A stretch of DNA of 64,000 bases from Streptomyces sp. Root1304 (GTDB taxonomy: Bacteria > Actinomycetota > Actinomycetes > Streptomycetales > Streptomycetaceae): NCBI RefSeq assembly GCF_001426405.1, contig NZ_LMEP01000001.1:435241-499240 (forward strand), given 5' to 3'. The stretch's first letter is position 1. Every line of letters begins with the position of its first letter. Both the position numbers and the translations under genes were made by a program. Positions 1 through 9,215 of this stretch are shown in pieces. The notes under the pieces are model-generated. The model did no database searches. It was not told the origin of the DNA and saw nothing but the letters and a program-made list of their open reading frames with translations.

Positions 1-1
1 G

Positions 2-742
2 ATACCGGGCTCGGGCCCCGGCTGGCCGGTACGGCTTCTCGAGGAGTGCGCGCTGACCCATCTGCTCGACCGCGCCTGGCTGGGCGCCGAACGGCTGCCG
101 TCGGCGTTCGCGACGACGGTACGGACCCGGGTGGGCCTCGCGGCCCCCGCCGACGGCCCGGCGGTCCGCGACCGGTGGCACGTCCTCGCGCAGTACGACG
201 CGGGCGACGCCCGGCTGACCACCCGGCGCATCTGGCTGCACGGCACGACGACCGGGCGCACCGCGCTCCTGCTGTCGTACGGGGCGGCCGGCCGCGCACC
301 CCAACTGGCGCTCCCGGTGGGCGCGGTGCTCGACGGGGAGCTGACGCCGTACGCGGGCTCCGGCCGGCTGCGGGCCGAGCCGGGCGAGCGGTTCGTGCCG
401 GTCGCCTCGTCCGCCGCGCCACCGCCGGGCGGCCCGGTGGGCGCGGCGCTCGACGCGTACGGGCGGGCGCTGCGGGAGGACCCGTGGCTGGACTCCTGGC
501 CGGTGACCCTGAGCGGGGTCGTGCCCACGCGCGCGGAGTACGGCTGGCAGCTCGCCGACGCGAACGGCCGCGAGGCACTACCCCTGACGCCCGCCGCCCA
601 GTCCCGGCCGGGCCTCTGGCGCCTCGTCGCCCTGTCGGGCGGCGGCCCGCTGACGGTCTTCGGCGAGTGCGGGCACCGGGGATTCACACCACTCGCGGCG
701 TGGGCTCCGGAGGCGCCGGACGAGACGGTTCCTCTCATATGA
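2..742 (+). CDS. SWIM zinc-finger family protein, C-terminal part (5' end outside window)
   Basis: The reading frame is open from the first base of the window to a TGA at 740-742, so only the C-terminal ~246 residues are present and the Cys/His SWIM motif itself is not visible. The call rests on family resemblance of the C-terminal half: a beta-rich stretch with RWHVLAQYDAGDARL and RRIWLHGTTTGRTALLLSYG, then ALDAYGRALREDPWLDSWPV, then WRLVALSGGGPLTVFGE. Actinobacterial SWIM proteins of this type usually sit directly upstream of a DUF5691 gene, as here. The biochemical role is unknown; SWIM domains are thought to bind nucleic acid or protein. An ATG overlapping the stop (ATGA at 739) could couple translation to the next gene. 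Confidence 0.7.
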   Translation: MPGSGPGWPVRLLEECALTHLLDRAWLGAERLPSAFATTVRTRVGLAAPADGPAVRDRWHVLAQYDAGDARLTTRRIWLHGTTTGRTALLLSYGAAGRAPQLALPVGAVLDGELTPYAGSGRLRAEPGERFVPVASSAAPPPGGPVGAALDAYGRALREDPWLDSWPVTLSGVVPTRAEYGWQLADANGREALPLTPAAQSRPGLWRLVALSGGGPLTVFGECGHRGFTPLAAWAPEAPDETVPLI

Positions 743-897
743 CCGCTGGGACCAGTAGGACTGCTGGGACCAGTGGGACTGCTGGGGCCACCGGCACCAC
801 TGGCACCACCAGCACTACCAGCACCACCAGCACCACTGGGACCACCCGGACCGCTACGACCGACCACCACCGCCCGCCGACCGACCGGAGGACCTCG
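743..897. repeat. Low-complexity GGGACY/CACCA repeat tract between the SWIM and DUF5691 genes
   Basis: This spacer consists almost wholly of degenerate short repeats (GGGACCAGTAGGACTGCT-like units, then CACCAGCACCAC-like units), ending in the ribosome-binding site of the next gene. In frame with that gene it would encode a Thr/Gly/Ser-rich tail, which is why start placement is ambiguous. Confidence 0.7.
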
Positions 898-2625
898 ATG
901 GAAACGGACCCGAAGACCCCCGACGGCATGCTTCTCACCGCGGACGCCGACGCGGACACGGGCTCAGGCGCGAGCACAGGCGCAGACGTCGGAACGGACG
1001 AGGCCGGCGTCTGGGAGGAGCTCGTCACCTCGGCGCTGCTCGGCACGGACCGGCGCACGCCCACCGGCGTGGCCGGTTTCGGCGCGGTGCCCGGCGCCGA
1101 CCTGCCGGGGGCCCTGCTCGACGCCGCCGCGCTGCACACCGTACGGCGCAGGGCGGGCCTGCGCCCCGGACCCGCCGCACCGCCGCCGGAGCCCGCGCCC
1201 GAGGACCCTCGCGGTCTCCTGCCCGAGGCGGCGAGGCGGCGGCTGGACCAGCTGCTCGCCGGCCGGGCCGCACCCTCCCCGGCCGGCCGGCGCGGTTCCG
1301 CTCCCGACCTCGCCGAACTGCTCCCCCAGTGGCTGACGCTCGCCAACCGGCACGGCTACAAGGCGCCGTCCGCCTCCCTTCCCGCCCTCCTCGACGCGGC
1401 CCGCGCCCGTACCGATCTGCGCCCCCAGGCCCTTCGGCTGGCGGGGCCGCGCGGTCTGTGGCTGGCCCGGCTCAACCCCGAGTGGCGGTTCGCGCTGCGG
1501 GGTGCGGGTGCGGGAGGCGCGCTCCCGGACCTCGGGGACCCGGAGGGCGTACGCACCCTGTGGGACGAGGGCCTGTTCGCCGAGCGGGTCGCCCTGCTCG
1601 CGGCCGTGCGCGCCGAGGACCCGGCCGCCGGACTCGCCCTGCTCGCGTCCACCTGGTCCGCCGAGCGGGCGGAGGACCGGCTGATGTTCCTGGACTCGCT
1701 GCGGGGCGGGCTCTCCGACGCGGACGAGGAGTTCCTGGAGGCGGCCCTCGGCGACCGCAGCCGCAACGTCCGTACCACCGCCGCCGAACTTTTGTCCGCC
1801 CTGCCGGCCTCGGCCCTCGCCGGCCGGATGGCCGACCGCGCCGTCTCGTGCGTAGGCCTCGACCGAACCGCGCCGTCGCCGGCGGTCACCGTCGAGGCCC
1901 CGCACGAGTGCGACACGGCCATGCAACGGGACGGGCTGGTCGCGACGCCCCCGGCGGGGCGCGGCGAGCGGTCCTGGTGGCTCGGCCAGCTCGTCGAGGC
2001 GGCCCCGCTGTCCTGCTGGCCGCCCCGGTTCGGGGGACGCGGCCCGGAGGAGATCGTGGCGCTGCCGGTCGGCGACGACTGGCAGGCCGAACTGCACGCG
2101 GCCTGGTGCCGGGCGGCCGTACGGCAGCGGGACGCGGCCTGGTCGCGCGCGCTGCTCGGCGCGCCGGCTGATCCGCCCGCGACGGGCCCGGGCACGTCGT
2201 CGCTCGCGGAGCGGGCCCAGCTCCTGTCGACGCTGCCCCCGGAGGAACGGGCGCTCTGGGTCGCCGCGTTCGTCGCCGCGCACGGTCTTTCGGAGGCGTT
2301 CCAGCTGCTCGGCGTGTGCGAGGTGCCGTGGGCGGAGCCGCTCGGCGGCGCGGTGGTCGACGCGCTCGACATCGCGCGGGACGCGGGCAGTTATCCGTGG
2401 AGCTTCAGCGGGGTGATGGGCCTCGCGGAGCGCTGCCTCGCCCCGGAGGCGGCCCGGCAGCTGGAGTCCCTGACGGCCCGGCCGGACGAGGCCGAGGACG
2501 TGTCCCCCGGCGCGGGCGGCTACTGGTCCGAGGCGTTCCAGCGGCTGGTCTCGACGCTCCGGCTGCGCGAGGCGATGAGAGCCGAACTCACGGGACCGGC
2601 CCCGGACGCTCCGGTCACCCCGTAG
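898..2625 (+). CDS. DUF5691 domain-containing protein
   Basis: A 575-residue protein of the actinobacterial DUF5691 family; its function is not known. After a short Asp/Ala/Thr-rich N-terminus it has the family opening WEELVTSALLGTDRRTP, an Arg/Pro-rich linker, a helical repeat-like centre (LLAAVRAEDPAAGLALL, FLEAALGDRSRNVRTTAAEL, which looks like a HEAT-type repeat) and a C-terminal helical region. The ATG at 898 is preferred because GGAGG lies about 8 bases upstream. The same frame stays open back to an ATG at 739 that overlaps the upstream stop, but that extension would be encoded by a simple-sequence tract. Pairing with the SWIM gene suggests the two act together. The coding strand ends just before a strong hairpin. 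Confidence 0.8.
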   Translation: METDPKTPDGMLLTADADADTGSGASTGADVGTDEAGVWEELVTSALLGTDRRTPTGVAGFGAVPGADLPGALLDAAALHTVRRRAGLRPGPAAPPPEPAPEDPRGLLPEAARRRLDQLLAGRAAPSPAGRRGSAPDLAELLPQWLTLANRHGYKAPSASLPALLDAARARTDLRPQALRLAGPRGLWLARLNPEWRFALRGAGAGGALPDLGDPEGVRTLWDEGLFAERVALLAAVRAEDPAAGLALLASTWSAERAEDRLMFLDSLRGGLSDADEEFLEAALGDRSRNVRTTAAELLSALPASALAGRMADRAVSCVGLDRTAPSPAVTVEAPHECDTAMQRDGLVATPPAGRGERSWWLGQLVEAAPLSCWPPRFGGRGPEEIVALPVGDDWQAELHAAWCRAAVRQRDAAWSRALLGAPADPPATGPGTSSLAERAQLLSTLPPEERALWVAAFVAAHGLSEAFQLLGVCEVPWAEPLGGAVVDALDIARDAGSYPWSFSGVMGLAERCLAPEAARQLESLTARPDEAEDVSPGAGGYWSEAFQRLVSTLRLREAMRAELTGPAPDAPVTP

Positions 2626-2690
2626 CCCCGGACCGGAGACGACCCGCAGGCTGCCGGGCCACAGCCCGGAGACGTCCCGGACACGCCGAA

Positions 2691-2714
2691 GGGCCCTCCC
2701 CGAAGGGAGGGCCC
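2691..2714. terminator. Bidirectional terminator hairpin
   Basis: A perfect 10-bp stem (GGGCCCTCCC, loop CGAA, GGGAGGGCCC) lies between the stop codons of two convergent genes and could serve both. Confidence 0.75.
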
Positions 2715-2748
2715 CGAAAGCGCGTCCCGAAAGCGCGTCCCGAAAGCG
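2713..2748. repeat. 13-bp tandem repeat, about 2.8 copies
   Basis: The unit CCCGAAAGCGCGT is repeated head to tail directly after the terminator hairpin, the last copy incomplete. A further CCCGAAGG lies just downstream at about 2766-2773. Confidence 0.7.
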
Positions 2749-2775
2749 AGGTCCGCGACAGCGGGTCCCGAAGGG

Positions 2776-3183
2776 TTACGCCGCCACGCGGACGTTCGCG
2801 TTCACCCAGTCGACGATGGACGCGGTCGTGGCGCCGGGCGTGAAGATCTCCGCCACGCCCTTCTCCTTCAGCGGCGCGATGTCCGCCTCCGGGATGATGC
2901 CGCCGCCGAAGACCTTGATGTCCTCCGCGTCACGGTCCTTGAGCAGCTCCAGGACCTTCGCGAACAGCGTGTTGTGCGCGCCCGAGAGGATCGAGAGGCC
3001 GATCGCGTCGGCGTCCTCCTGGATCGCGGTGTCGACGATCTGCTCGGGCGTCTGGTGGAGGCCGGTGTAGATGACCTCCATACCGGCGTCGCGGAGTGCC
3101 CGCGCGATCACCTTGGCCCCGCGATCGTGGCCGTCGAGACCCGGCTTGGCCACCACCACGCGGATCGGACCGGTCACACCCAT
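2776..3183 (-). CDS. Cobalamin (B12)-binding domain protein, methylmalonyl/isobutyryl-CoA mutase small-subunit type
   Basis: A 135-residue stand-alone B12-binding domain. It shows the base-off/His-on signature: DxHxxG (LDGHDRG), the S-x-L motif (LSILSG) and the GG motif (VFGGGIIP). These place the dimethylbenzimidazole tail and supply the axial His to cobalt. Such small proteins partner separate catalytic subunits of acyl-CoA mutases (isobutyryl-CoA mutase IcmB is about this size), moving carbon skeletons between n-butyryl- and isobutyryl-CoA or methylmalonyl- and succinyl-CoA. No large subunit is in the window, so the exact partner is unknown. ATG 3183 ([15 protein letters not shown]) is chosen because GGAGG lies 7 bases upstream; the frame extends further without a better start. 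Confidence 0.85.
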   Translation of the reverse strand: MGVTGPIRVVVAKPGLDGHDRGAKVIARALRDAGMEVIYTGLHQTPEQIVDTAIQEDADAIGLSILSGAHNTLFAKVLELLKDRDAEDIKVFGGGIIPEADIAPLKEKGVAEIFTPGATTASIVDWVNANVRVAA

Positions 3184-3485
3184 CACTGCCTCCACATGCG
3201 ACCCCCGCGCCTGATTGCCGGGGAGGTGAACGAACGTTATCGCCAGCATCCCGCACCCGGCTGTTTCGCGGTGGCGAGCGAGGGGGAAATCACACGTGGG
3301 ACATGTTCGCTCTGCGCCCCACCCCGCTTTCGGGCCCTCCTCCTGGGCCCACCAGCCGCAAGCGGGGCGAGGCGCGAAGGGAGCCGCGACGAGGTCGCCG
3401 CGCCTCCGTGCCGCCGTCCGTGCGGCGCGGGGGCGCGGCGTACCGGCGTACCGTCCGGCCCCGTGTGCCGTTCGGGAGGCCGGCC
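3184..3485. other. Divergent intergenic region
   Basis: This 302-base spacer separates the B12-binding gene (leftward) and the lipase gene (rightward) and should hold both promoters. I see no clear operator, riboswitch or small gene; several frames are open only because of base composition. Confidence 0.5.
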
Positions 3486-4280
3486 ATGGAGTTCACCAAG
3501 GTCACCGCCCTGATGAAGGCCACCGCCCTCGAGCTCGCGATCCTCACCGGGCATCTCGTCCTCTACCCCTCGGGGATCGTGGCCGAGCGCCTCTCCCCCA
3601 CCGTTCCCCCGGCCTCGATCACCCCGGGCCGGCGCCCGGTGATCCTGCTGCACGGTTTCGTCGACAACCGTTCGGTCTTCGTCCTCCTGCGCCGTTCCCT
3701 GCTCCGTCACGGCCGCGACCGCGTCGAGTCGCTCAACTACTCGCCGCTCACCTGTGACCTGCGGGCGGCCGCGGAGCTGCTCGGCCGGCGGGTGGAGGAG
3801 ATCCGCGCCCGTACGGGACACGCCGAGGTCGACATCGTCGGGCACAGTCTGGGCGGGCTCATCGCCCGCTATTACGTCCAGTGCCTCGGCGGTGACGCCC
3901 GGGTACGCACCGTGGTGATGCTGGGCACCCCGCACTCGGGCACGACCGTGGCCCCGCTCGCCGACGCCCATCCGCTGGTCCGGCAGATGCGGCCGGGTTC
4001 CGAGGTGCTGCGGGAGCTGGCGGGCCCGGCGACCGGCTGCCGGACCCGTTTCGTGAGCTTCTGGAGCGATCTCGACCAGGTGATGGTGCCGGTGGAGACG
4101 GCCCGTCTCGACCATCCCGACCTGCTCGTGCACAACGTCCGGGTCAGCGGCATCGGACATCTCGCGCTGCCCGTGCACCCGACGGTGGCCGCCGGGGTCC
4201 GGGAGGCCCTCGACGCGGACGGCGGGGCACAGGCCGTGGGGGCCCGGGAGGCGGAGCCGGGCGCCGGGGCCGTCGCCTGA
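3486..4280 (+). CDS. Alpha/beta-hydrolase lipase/esterase
   Basis: A 264-residue esterase/lipase of the alpha/beta-hydrolase fold. A hydrophobic N-terminal stretch (about residues 5-30, [17 protein letters not shown]) may act as a membrane anchor or uncleaved signal. The oxyanion-hole motif is VILLHGF and the nucleophile elbow is GHSLGG; the downstream [10 protein letters not shown] is typical of lipases that process membrane-associated acyl chains. The C-terminal [11 protein letters not shown] probably carries the catalytic His. ATG 3486 is chosen for the GGGAGG upstream. The gene is monocistronic, with its own promoter region shared divergently with the B12-binding gene. The substrate cannot be told from sequence. 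Confidence 0.85.
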   Translation: MEFTKVTALMKATALELAILTGHLVLYPSGIVAERLSPTVPPASITPGRRPVILLHGFVDNRSVFVLLRRSLLRHGRDRVESLNYSPLTCDLRAAAELLGRRVEEIRARTGHAEVDIVGHSLGGLIARYYVQCLGGDARVRTVVMLGTPHSGTTVAPLADAHPLVRQMRPGSEVLRELAGPATGCRTRFVSFWSDLDQVMVPVETARLDHPDLLVHNVRVSGIGHLALPVHPTVAAGVREALDADGGAQAVGAREAEPGAGAVA

Positions 4281-4503
4281 CACGCGGAGACCGTTCTTCG
4301 AACGTTCCTCGAACACAAGGCCAAAGCTCGTTCCGTGAGCTGGCGAAACACGGCCGATTGCCCGTTTCCTACGGCTGCGAACCCTTCCGAAGATTGTCGG
4401 CTGCGCATACCGCCGGGTACAGTCGCGCCACTGCTTACCCCCGGGACACCCCTCGTCGGGCCCGCCCCGGACTGGTCCTGCTGCCGAGGCGAGAGAGACG
4501 TTG

Positions 4504-6231
4504 GTGAACGACCAGCACCCCCACGCCGGGTACGCCGGAGACGGCGCCCACACCACCGGCGGTTACGGAGTCGATCCGCACTTCGGCTCCTATCCGGACG
4601 GCCACGCCGACCACAGTGGCCAGTGGGACCTCGGCCAGTACGACGCCACCGGCACGTACGGCACGACGGGTCAGTACGACACCACCGCGACCGGCACGTA
4701 CGACACCACCACGGGTCAGTACGACACCACGCAGTACGACCCCGCCCAGTACGCCACCCCGCAGTACGGGCAGCACGACACGACCGGCCAGTGGGACACC
4801 ACGGGCCAGTGGAACACCACCGGCGCCTACGACACCACGGGCTCGTACGACACGACCGGCGCGTACGACACCACCGGCACCTACGGGACGACGACCGGCC
4901 AGTACGCCGCCGCCCCGCAGTACGACCCCGCCGCCTCGTACGACACCACCGGCCAGTGGGACGCGTCCGCCTGGACCGAGGCCCAGCAGACCGGCCAGTA
5001 CGAGACCGTCCACTCCGGCGCCTACGCCGCCCAGGGCGCGTACGGCTACGAGGCCTACGACACCACCGGCCAGTGGGCCGCCCCCGCCTTCGCCGCCGAC
5101 ACCGGCGCCTACGACGCGACCGCCTGGAACCAGGCGGCCCCCGAGGCCGAGCCGGTCGTCCCGCAGCAGTACACCCCGCAGGCCGAGCACACCGCGGAGT
5201 TCGCCTTCGCGTACGAGCCCGAGGCGGAGACCGCCGCCGAGGCCCACCAGGACCTCGACGAGCGGTCCGGCCGCGACGCCGACCACGCCACCGCGGAAGC
5301 CGACGTCGACACCGCCGCCGAAGGCGACTTCGACACCGAGACCGGCTTCGAGACGGACTTCGAGGCCGAGACCGAAGGCGACTTCGGCGCCGCCGACCCG
5401 GACGGCCGCCCCGCCGTCGAGGTCCGGACCGACTCCCCCCTCGGCGGCCGCCCCGTGCGCCGCCCCTCCGGCGGCAGCCGCGGCCGTCGCCGTACCCCCG
5501 CCAAGCGTTCCGCGCTGCTGACCGTCGCCGTCCCCTCCGCCTGCGTCATGGGGGTCGCCGGCATCGCCGCCGCCTCCGTCGGCGGCCTCACCACCCCCGG
5601 CACCGACGGCGGCCAGAAGGACACCACCGCGCTCGCCGCCGCCGACCCGGCCTCGGTCAAGCAGGTCGCCGCCAACAACGCGCTCGACACGCAGCTCGCC
5701 GCCCTCAGCGCCGACGCCCGCGACTTCGGCGACCGCGCCAGCCGCACCCAGGAGCGCATCGACCTCCGGCAGCGCCAGGCGGCCGACAAGAAGAAGCGCG
5801 AGGAGGAGGCGGCCCGCAAGGAGGCGCTCCGTCCCAAGTACATGCTGCCCGTGAAGCTCCACCGGCTCAGCGCGCGCTTCGGGCAGTCGGGCGTCAACTG
5901 GATGTCCGTGCACACCGGCATCGACTTCCCCGTGTTCACCGGCACGCCCGTGATGGCCGCGACGGACGGCACCGTCCGCACCCAGCTGAACAGCGCCTAC
6001 GGCAACATGGTGATCGTGACCGCCCCGGACGGCACCGAGACCTGGTACTGCCACCTGAGCAGCGCCAAGATCCGCTCCGGCCAGGTGAAGGCCGGCGACG
6101 TCATCGCGTACTCCGGCGACTCGGGCAACTCCACCGGCCCGCACCTCCACTTCGAGGTCCGGCCCGGCGGCGGCTCCGCGATCGACCCGCTGGCCTGGCT
6201 GCGCAGCCACGGCCTCGACCCGACCAACTGA
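4504..6231 (+). CDS. Membrane-anchored M23 (LytM-type) peptidase with Tyr/Thr-rich N-terminal repeats
   Basis: A 575-residue type II membrane protein. Residues ~1-220 are an unusual tract of YDTT/TGQY/GAYDTTG-like repeats, followed by an acidic stretch to ~320 and an Arg-rich patch before a single membrane segment at ~336-358. Outside the membrane comes an Ala/Gln/Lys/Glu-rich coiled coil (~370-445), then the M23 domain (~450-575). Zinc ligands are visible as H470xxxD474 in HTGIDF and H547/H549 in HLHFE, so the peptidase should be active on peptidoglycan cross-bridges. The start is GTG 4504; a TTG three bases upstream is an alternative. A perfect 18-bp hairpin follows the gene. The disordered Tyr-rich part would face the cytoplasm, so its role is probably not wall binding. 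Confidence 0.88.
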   Translation: MNDQHPHAGYAGDGAHTTGGYGVDPHFGSYPDGHADHSGQWDLGQYDATGTYGTTGQYDTTATGTYDTTTGQYDTTQYDPAQYATPQYGQHDTTGQWDTTGQWNTTGAYDTTGSYDTTGAYDTTGTYGTTTGQYAAAPQYDPAASYDTTGQWDASAWTEAQQTGQYETVHSGAYAAQGAYGYEAYDTTGQWAAPAFAADTGAYDATAWNQAAPEAEPVVPQQYTPQAEHTAEFAFAYEPEAETAAEAHQDLDERSGRDADHATAEADVDTAAEGDFDTETGFETDFEAETEGDFGAADPDGRPAVEVRTDSPLGGRPVRRPSGGSRGRRRTPAKRSALLTVAVPSACVMGVAGIAAASVGGLTTPGTDGGQKDTTALAAADPASVKQVAANNALDTQLAALSADARDFGDRASRTQERIDLRQRQAADKKKREEEAARKEALRPKYMLPVKLHRLSARFGQSGVNWMSVHTGIDFPVFTGTPVMAATDGTVRTQLNSAYGNMVIVTAPDGTETWYCHLSSAKIRSGQVKAGDVIAYSGDSGNSTGPHLHFEVRPGGGSAIDPLAWLRSHGLDPTN

Positions 6232-6249
6232 CCCACCTCGTCCGTACGC

Positions 6250-6290
6250 ACAGGAGCGGGCCCCGGCCGAAAGCCGGGGCCCGCTCCTGT
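6250..6290. terminator. Strong bidirectional terminator between the M23 peptidase gene and pcrA
   Basis: A perfect 18-bp stem (ACAGGAGCGGGCCCCGGC) with a CGAAA loop lies between the convergent stop codons. Confidence 0.85.
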
Positions 6291-6342
6291 CGTTCGCCGG
6301 CAGCCGGAGACCGCCCGCGCCCGAGCGGGCGCGGGGGCTCCG

Positions 6343-8793
6343 CTACAGCTTCTCGACCGGCGCGTACCGCAGCAGCAGCCGCTTCGGCTTCTCGTCGCCG
6401 AAGTCGATCGTCGCCTGGGCGTCCGCGCCCGCGCCGGTCACCGTCATGACCGTGCCGAGGCCGAACTGGTCGTGGGTGACCCGGTCGCCGACCTGGAGCG
6501 AGATCACCGGCTTCTCGCCGGCACGCCGGGTGGCGAAGCCCGAGGGGCCGGAACGCGAACGCGCCGAGGACAGCGAGGAGGTGATCCCCGAGGTCGGGCC
6601 GGCCGGCTTGGCCATCGGCCCGGTCCGCTTCCACTCCAGGTACGCGGGCGGGATCTCCTCCAGGAACCGCGAGGCCGGGTTGTACGAGGGCTGCCCCCAG
6701 GCGCTGCGCATCGACGAACGCGTGAGGTAGAGCCGCTCACGCGCGCGCGTGATGCCCACGTACGCGAGGCGCCGCTCCTCCTCCAGCTCCTTCGCCTGGC
6801 CGAGGGCGCGCATGTGCGGGAAGACGCCGTCCTCCATGCCCGTCAGGAACACCACGGGGAATTCGAGGCCCTTGGCGGTGTGCAGGGTCATCAGGGTGAT
6901 GACGCCCCTGCCCTCCTCGTCCTCGTCCGGGATCTGGTCGGAGTCGGCGACGAGCGCGACCTTCTCCAGGAACTCGGCGAGCGTCGCCGGCTCCTCGCCG
7001 CGCTCCTGCTCGAACTCCAGCGCCACGGCGGCGAGTTCCTGGAGGTTCTCGATCCGGGTCTCGTCCTGCGGGTCCGTCGAGGCCTGGAGCTCGGCCAGAT
7101 AGCCCGTCCGCTCCAGGACGGCCTCCAGGACGACGGCCGGGCCGGCGCCGGACTCGACGACGGTGCGCAGCTCGTCCATGAGCGCGTTGAACCGCTTCAC
7201 GGCGTTCGCCGAACGCGCGGCCATGCCGTACGCCTCGTCGACCCGCTTGAGGGCCTGCGGGAAGGTGATCTTCTCGCGCAGCGAGAGGGCGTCGATCATG
7301 GCCTCGGCGCGCTCGCCGATGCCCCGCTTGGGCACGTTGAGGATGCGGCGCAGCGGCACGTTGTCCTCGGGGTTGGCGAGGACGCGCAGGTACGCGAGGA
7401 CGTCCCGGACCTCCTTGCGCTCGTAGAAGCGCACGCCGCCGACGACCTTGTACGGCAGCCCGACGCGGATGAAGATCTCCTCGAACACGCGCGACTGGGC
7501 GTTGGTCCGGTAGAAGACGGCGACGTCCCCCGCCTTGGCCTCGGCCGCGTCCGTGAGCCGGTCGATCTCGTCCGCGACGAACTGGGCCTCGTCGTGCTCG
7601 GTGTCCGCGACGTAGCCGGTGATCTGCGCGCCCGCGCCCGCGTTGGTCCAGAGGTTCTTGGGGCGGCGGGACTCGTTGCGCTCGATGACGGCGTTGGCGG
7701 CGGAGAGGATCGTCTGCGTGGAGCGGTAGTTCTGCTCCAGGAGGATCGTCGTCGCGTCCGGGTAGTCCTCCTCGAACTGGAGGATGTTGCGGATGGTCGC
7801 GCCGCGGAAGGCGTAGATCGACTGGTCGGCGTCACCGACGACGCACAGCTCGGCCGGGCCGAGGTCCTCGTAACCGGTGCCGACCAGCTCCCGCACCAGG
7901 GTGTACTGGGCGTGGTTGGTGTCCTGGTACTCGTCGACGAGCACGTGCCGGAAGCGGCGGCGGTAGTGCTCGGCGACGTCCGGGAACGCCTGGAGCAGAT
8001 GGACCGTCGTCATGATGATGTCGTCGAAGTCCAGGGCGTTGGCCTCGCGCAGCCGCGCCTGGTACATCCGGTACGCCTCGGCGAGCGTCTTCTCGAAACC
8101 GTCGACGGCCTGGTCGGCGAAGGTCTCCTCGTCGATCAGCTCGTTCTTCAGGTTCGAGATCTTGGCGCTGAACGACTTCGGCGGGAACTTCTTCGGGTCG
8201 AGGTCCAGGTCGCGGCAGACCAGGGACATCAGGCGCTTGGAGTCTGCGGCGTCGTAGATCGAGAAGGAGGAGGTGAAGCCGAGCTTCTTCGACTCGCGGC
8301 GCAGGATGCGGACGCACGCGCTGTGGAAGGTCATCACCCACATCGCGTTGGCCCGCGGCCCGACGAGCTGCTCGACGCGCTCCTTCATCTCACCGGCGGC
8401 CTTGTTGGTGAAGGTGATCGCGAGTATCTGGCCGGGGTGCACATGGCGCGTGCCCAGGAGGTGGGCGATGCGGTGGGTGAGCACCCGGGTCTTCCCGGAA
8501 CCGGCGCCGGCCACGATGAGCAGCGGGGTGTCGGTGTGGACGACGGCGGCGCGCTGCTGTTCGTTCAGCCCGTCCAGGAGCGCGGCGGGGTCCACGACGG
8601 GCCGGTGGGCGCCGTCGCGGTAGTACGCGTCCCGGGCGGGCGGGGGCACGTCGAAGTGCTCCCCGAAGAGGTCGTGCGGGACGTCCTCCACGGCCGGGGA
8701 GCCGTGCTCGTCGTCCTCGGGGTGGGGCGGGGGCTCCTCCGAGGAGTGGTTCTGGAGGCCGGCCAGGAAGCTGTCGTCAAAGAGGCTGCTCAT
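6343..8793 (-). CDS. pcrA: ATP-dependent DNA helicase PcrA (UvrD family, SF1A)
   Basis: An 816-residue 3'-5' DNA helicase acting in nucleotide-excision repair and in clearing RecA filaments and stalled transcription complexes. A ~65-residue acidic leader precedes the helicase core. Motif I is AGAGSGKT (95-102), motif Ia is ITFTNKAAGEMKERV, motif II is VDEYQDTN, motif III is VVGDADQSIYAFRGA, motif IV is LEQNYRST, and motif V/VI is TLHTAKGLEFPVVFL and LAYVGITRARERLYL. The C-terminus (about 755-816, LQVGDRVTHDQFGLG) is the Tudor-like RNA-polymerase-interacting domain of PcrA proteins. ATG 8793 gives the usual length. Convergent with the M23 peptidase gene. Confidence 0.97.
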   Translation of the reverse strand: MSSLFDDSFLAGLQNHSSEEPPPHPEDDEHGSPAVEDVPHDLFGEHFDVPPPARDAYYRDGAHRPVVDPAALLDGLNEQQRAAVVHTDTPLLIVAGAGSGKTRVLTHRIAHLLGTRHVHPGQILAITFTNKAAGEMKERVEQLVGPRANAMWVMTFHSACVRILRRESKKLGFTSSFSIYDAADSKRLMSLVCRDLDLDPKKFPPKSFSAKISNLKNELIDEETFADQAVDGFEKTLAEAYRMYQARLREANALDFDDIIMTTVHLLQAFPDVAEHYRRRFRHVLVDEYQDTNHAQYTLVRELVGTGYEDLGPAELCVVGDADQSIYAFRGATIRNILQFEEDYPDATTILLEQNYRSTQTILSAANAVIERNESRRPKNLWTNAGAGAQITGYVADTEHDEAQFVADEIDRLTDAAEAKAGDVAVFYRTNAQSRVFEEIFIRVGLPYKVVGGVRFYERKEVRDVLAYLRVLANPEDNVPLRRILNVPKRGIGERAEAMIDALSLREKITFPQALKRVDEAYGMAARSANAVKRFNALMDELRTVVESGAGPAVVLEAVLERTGYLAELQASTDPQDETRIENLQELAAVALEFEQERGEEPATLAEFLEKVALVADSDQIPDEDEEGRGVITLMTLHTAKGLEFPVVFLTGMEDGVFPHMRALGQAKELEEERRLAYVGITRARERLYLTRSSMRSAWGQPSYNPASRFLEEIPPAYLEWKRTGPMAKPAGPTSGITSSLSSARSRSGPSGFATRRAGEKPVISLQVGDRVTHDQFGLGTVMTVTGAGADAQATIDFGDEKPKRLLLRYAPVEKL

Positions 8794-8861
8794 CGCCTCA
8801 CGAGTCTAGGACGCCCCACCGACATCCGGGCCCGCCTTCGGGACCCGCGCTGTGGAAGCGC

Positions 8862-9215
8862 TCACACCCAGAGGGTCGCGATGAAGATGTTCGCCGTGGT
8901 CAGACCGCCGACGGCGGCGAAAAGGCCCTTGTCGACCTTCTCCTCGTCCCGCTTGACGTAGACGAGGCCGAGGACGACCACGAGGATCAGCAGCTTGATC
9001 CCGACCTTGAGGTTGTTCACGGTCTGGTCGTCCGCCTGGTTGAGGCCGACGAGGGCGACGCCCGTGACCAGCATGGTCAGCGCGCCGTGCAGCATCGCGG
9101 GGCTGAAGCGGGCCGTACCGGAGCCCATCGCCTTCATCTGGGTGAGGAAGCCGCCGAGGAGGGAGGCGATCCCGATGATGTGCAGGGCGACGAAGACATT
9201 GATGAGTACGTCCAT
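8862..9215 (-). CDS. Small integral membrane protein
   Basis: A 117-residue protein, almost entirely hydrophobic, with four predicted membrane helices (about 5-25, 40-60, 70-90, 97-117). A charged loop KRDEEKVDKG lies between helices 3 and 4. His residues in helix 1 (VALHIIGIASLLGGF) and helix 2 (MLHGALTMLVTG) resemble small CopD- or cytochrome-b561-like membrane proteins, but I cannot assign a function. It lies 68 bases upstream of pcrA in the same direction and may be cotranscribed with it. Confidence 0.8.
   Translation of the reverse strand: MDVLINVFVALHIIGIASLLGGFLTQMKAMGSGTARFSPAMLHGALTMLVTGVALVGLNQADDQTVNNLKVGIKLLILVVVLGLVYVKRDEEKVDKGLFAAVGGLTTANIFIATLWV

Noticed and set aside
964..2283. 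A 439-codon minus-strand frame inside the DUF5691 gene
   Set aside because: Arg/Gly/Pro-rich shadow of a real coding frame on the opposite strand.
5109..5981. Long antisense frames within the M23 peptidase gene
   Set aside because: Mirror frames produced by biased codon use; no start signals or domains.
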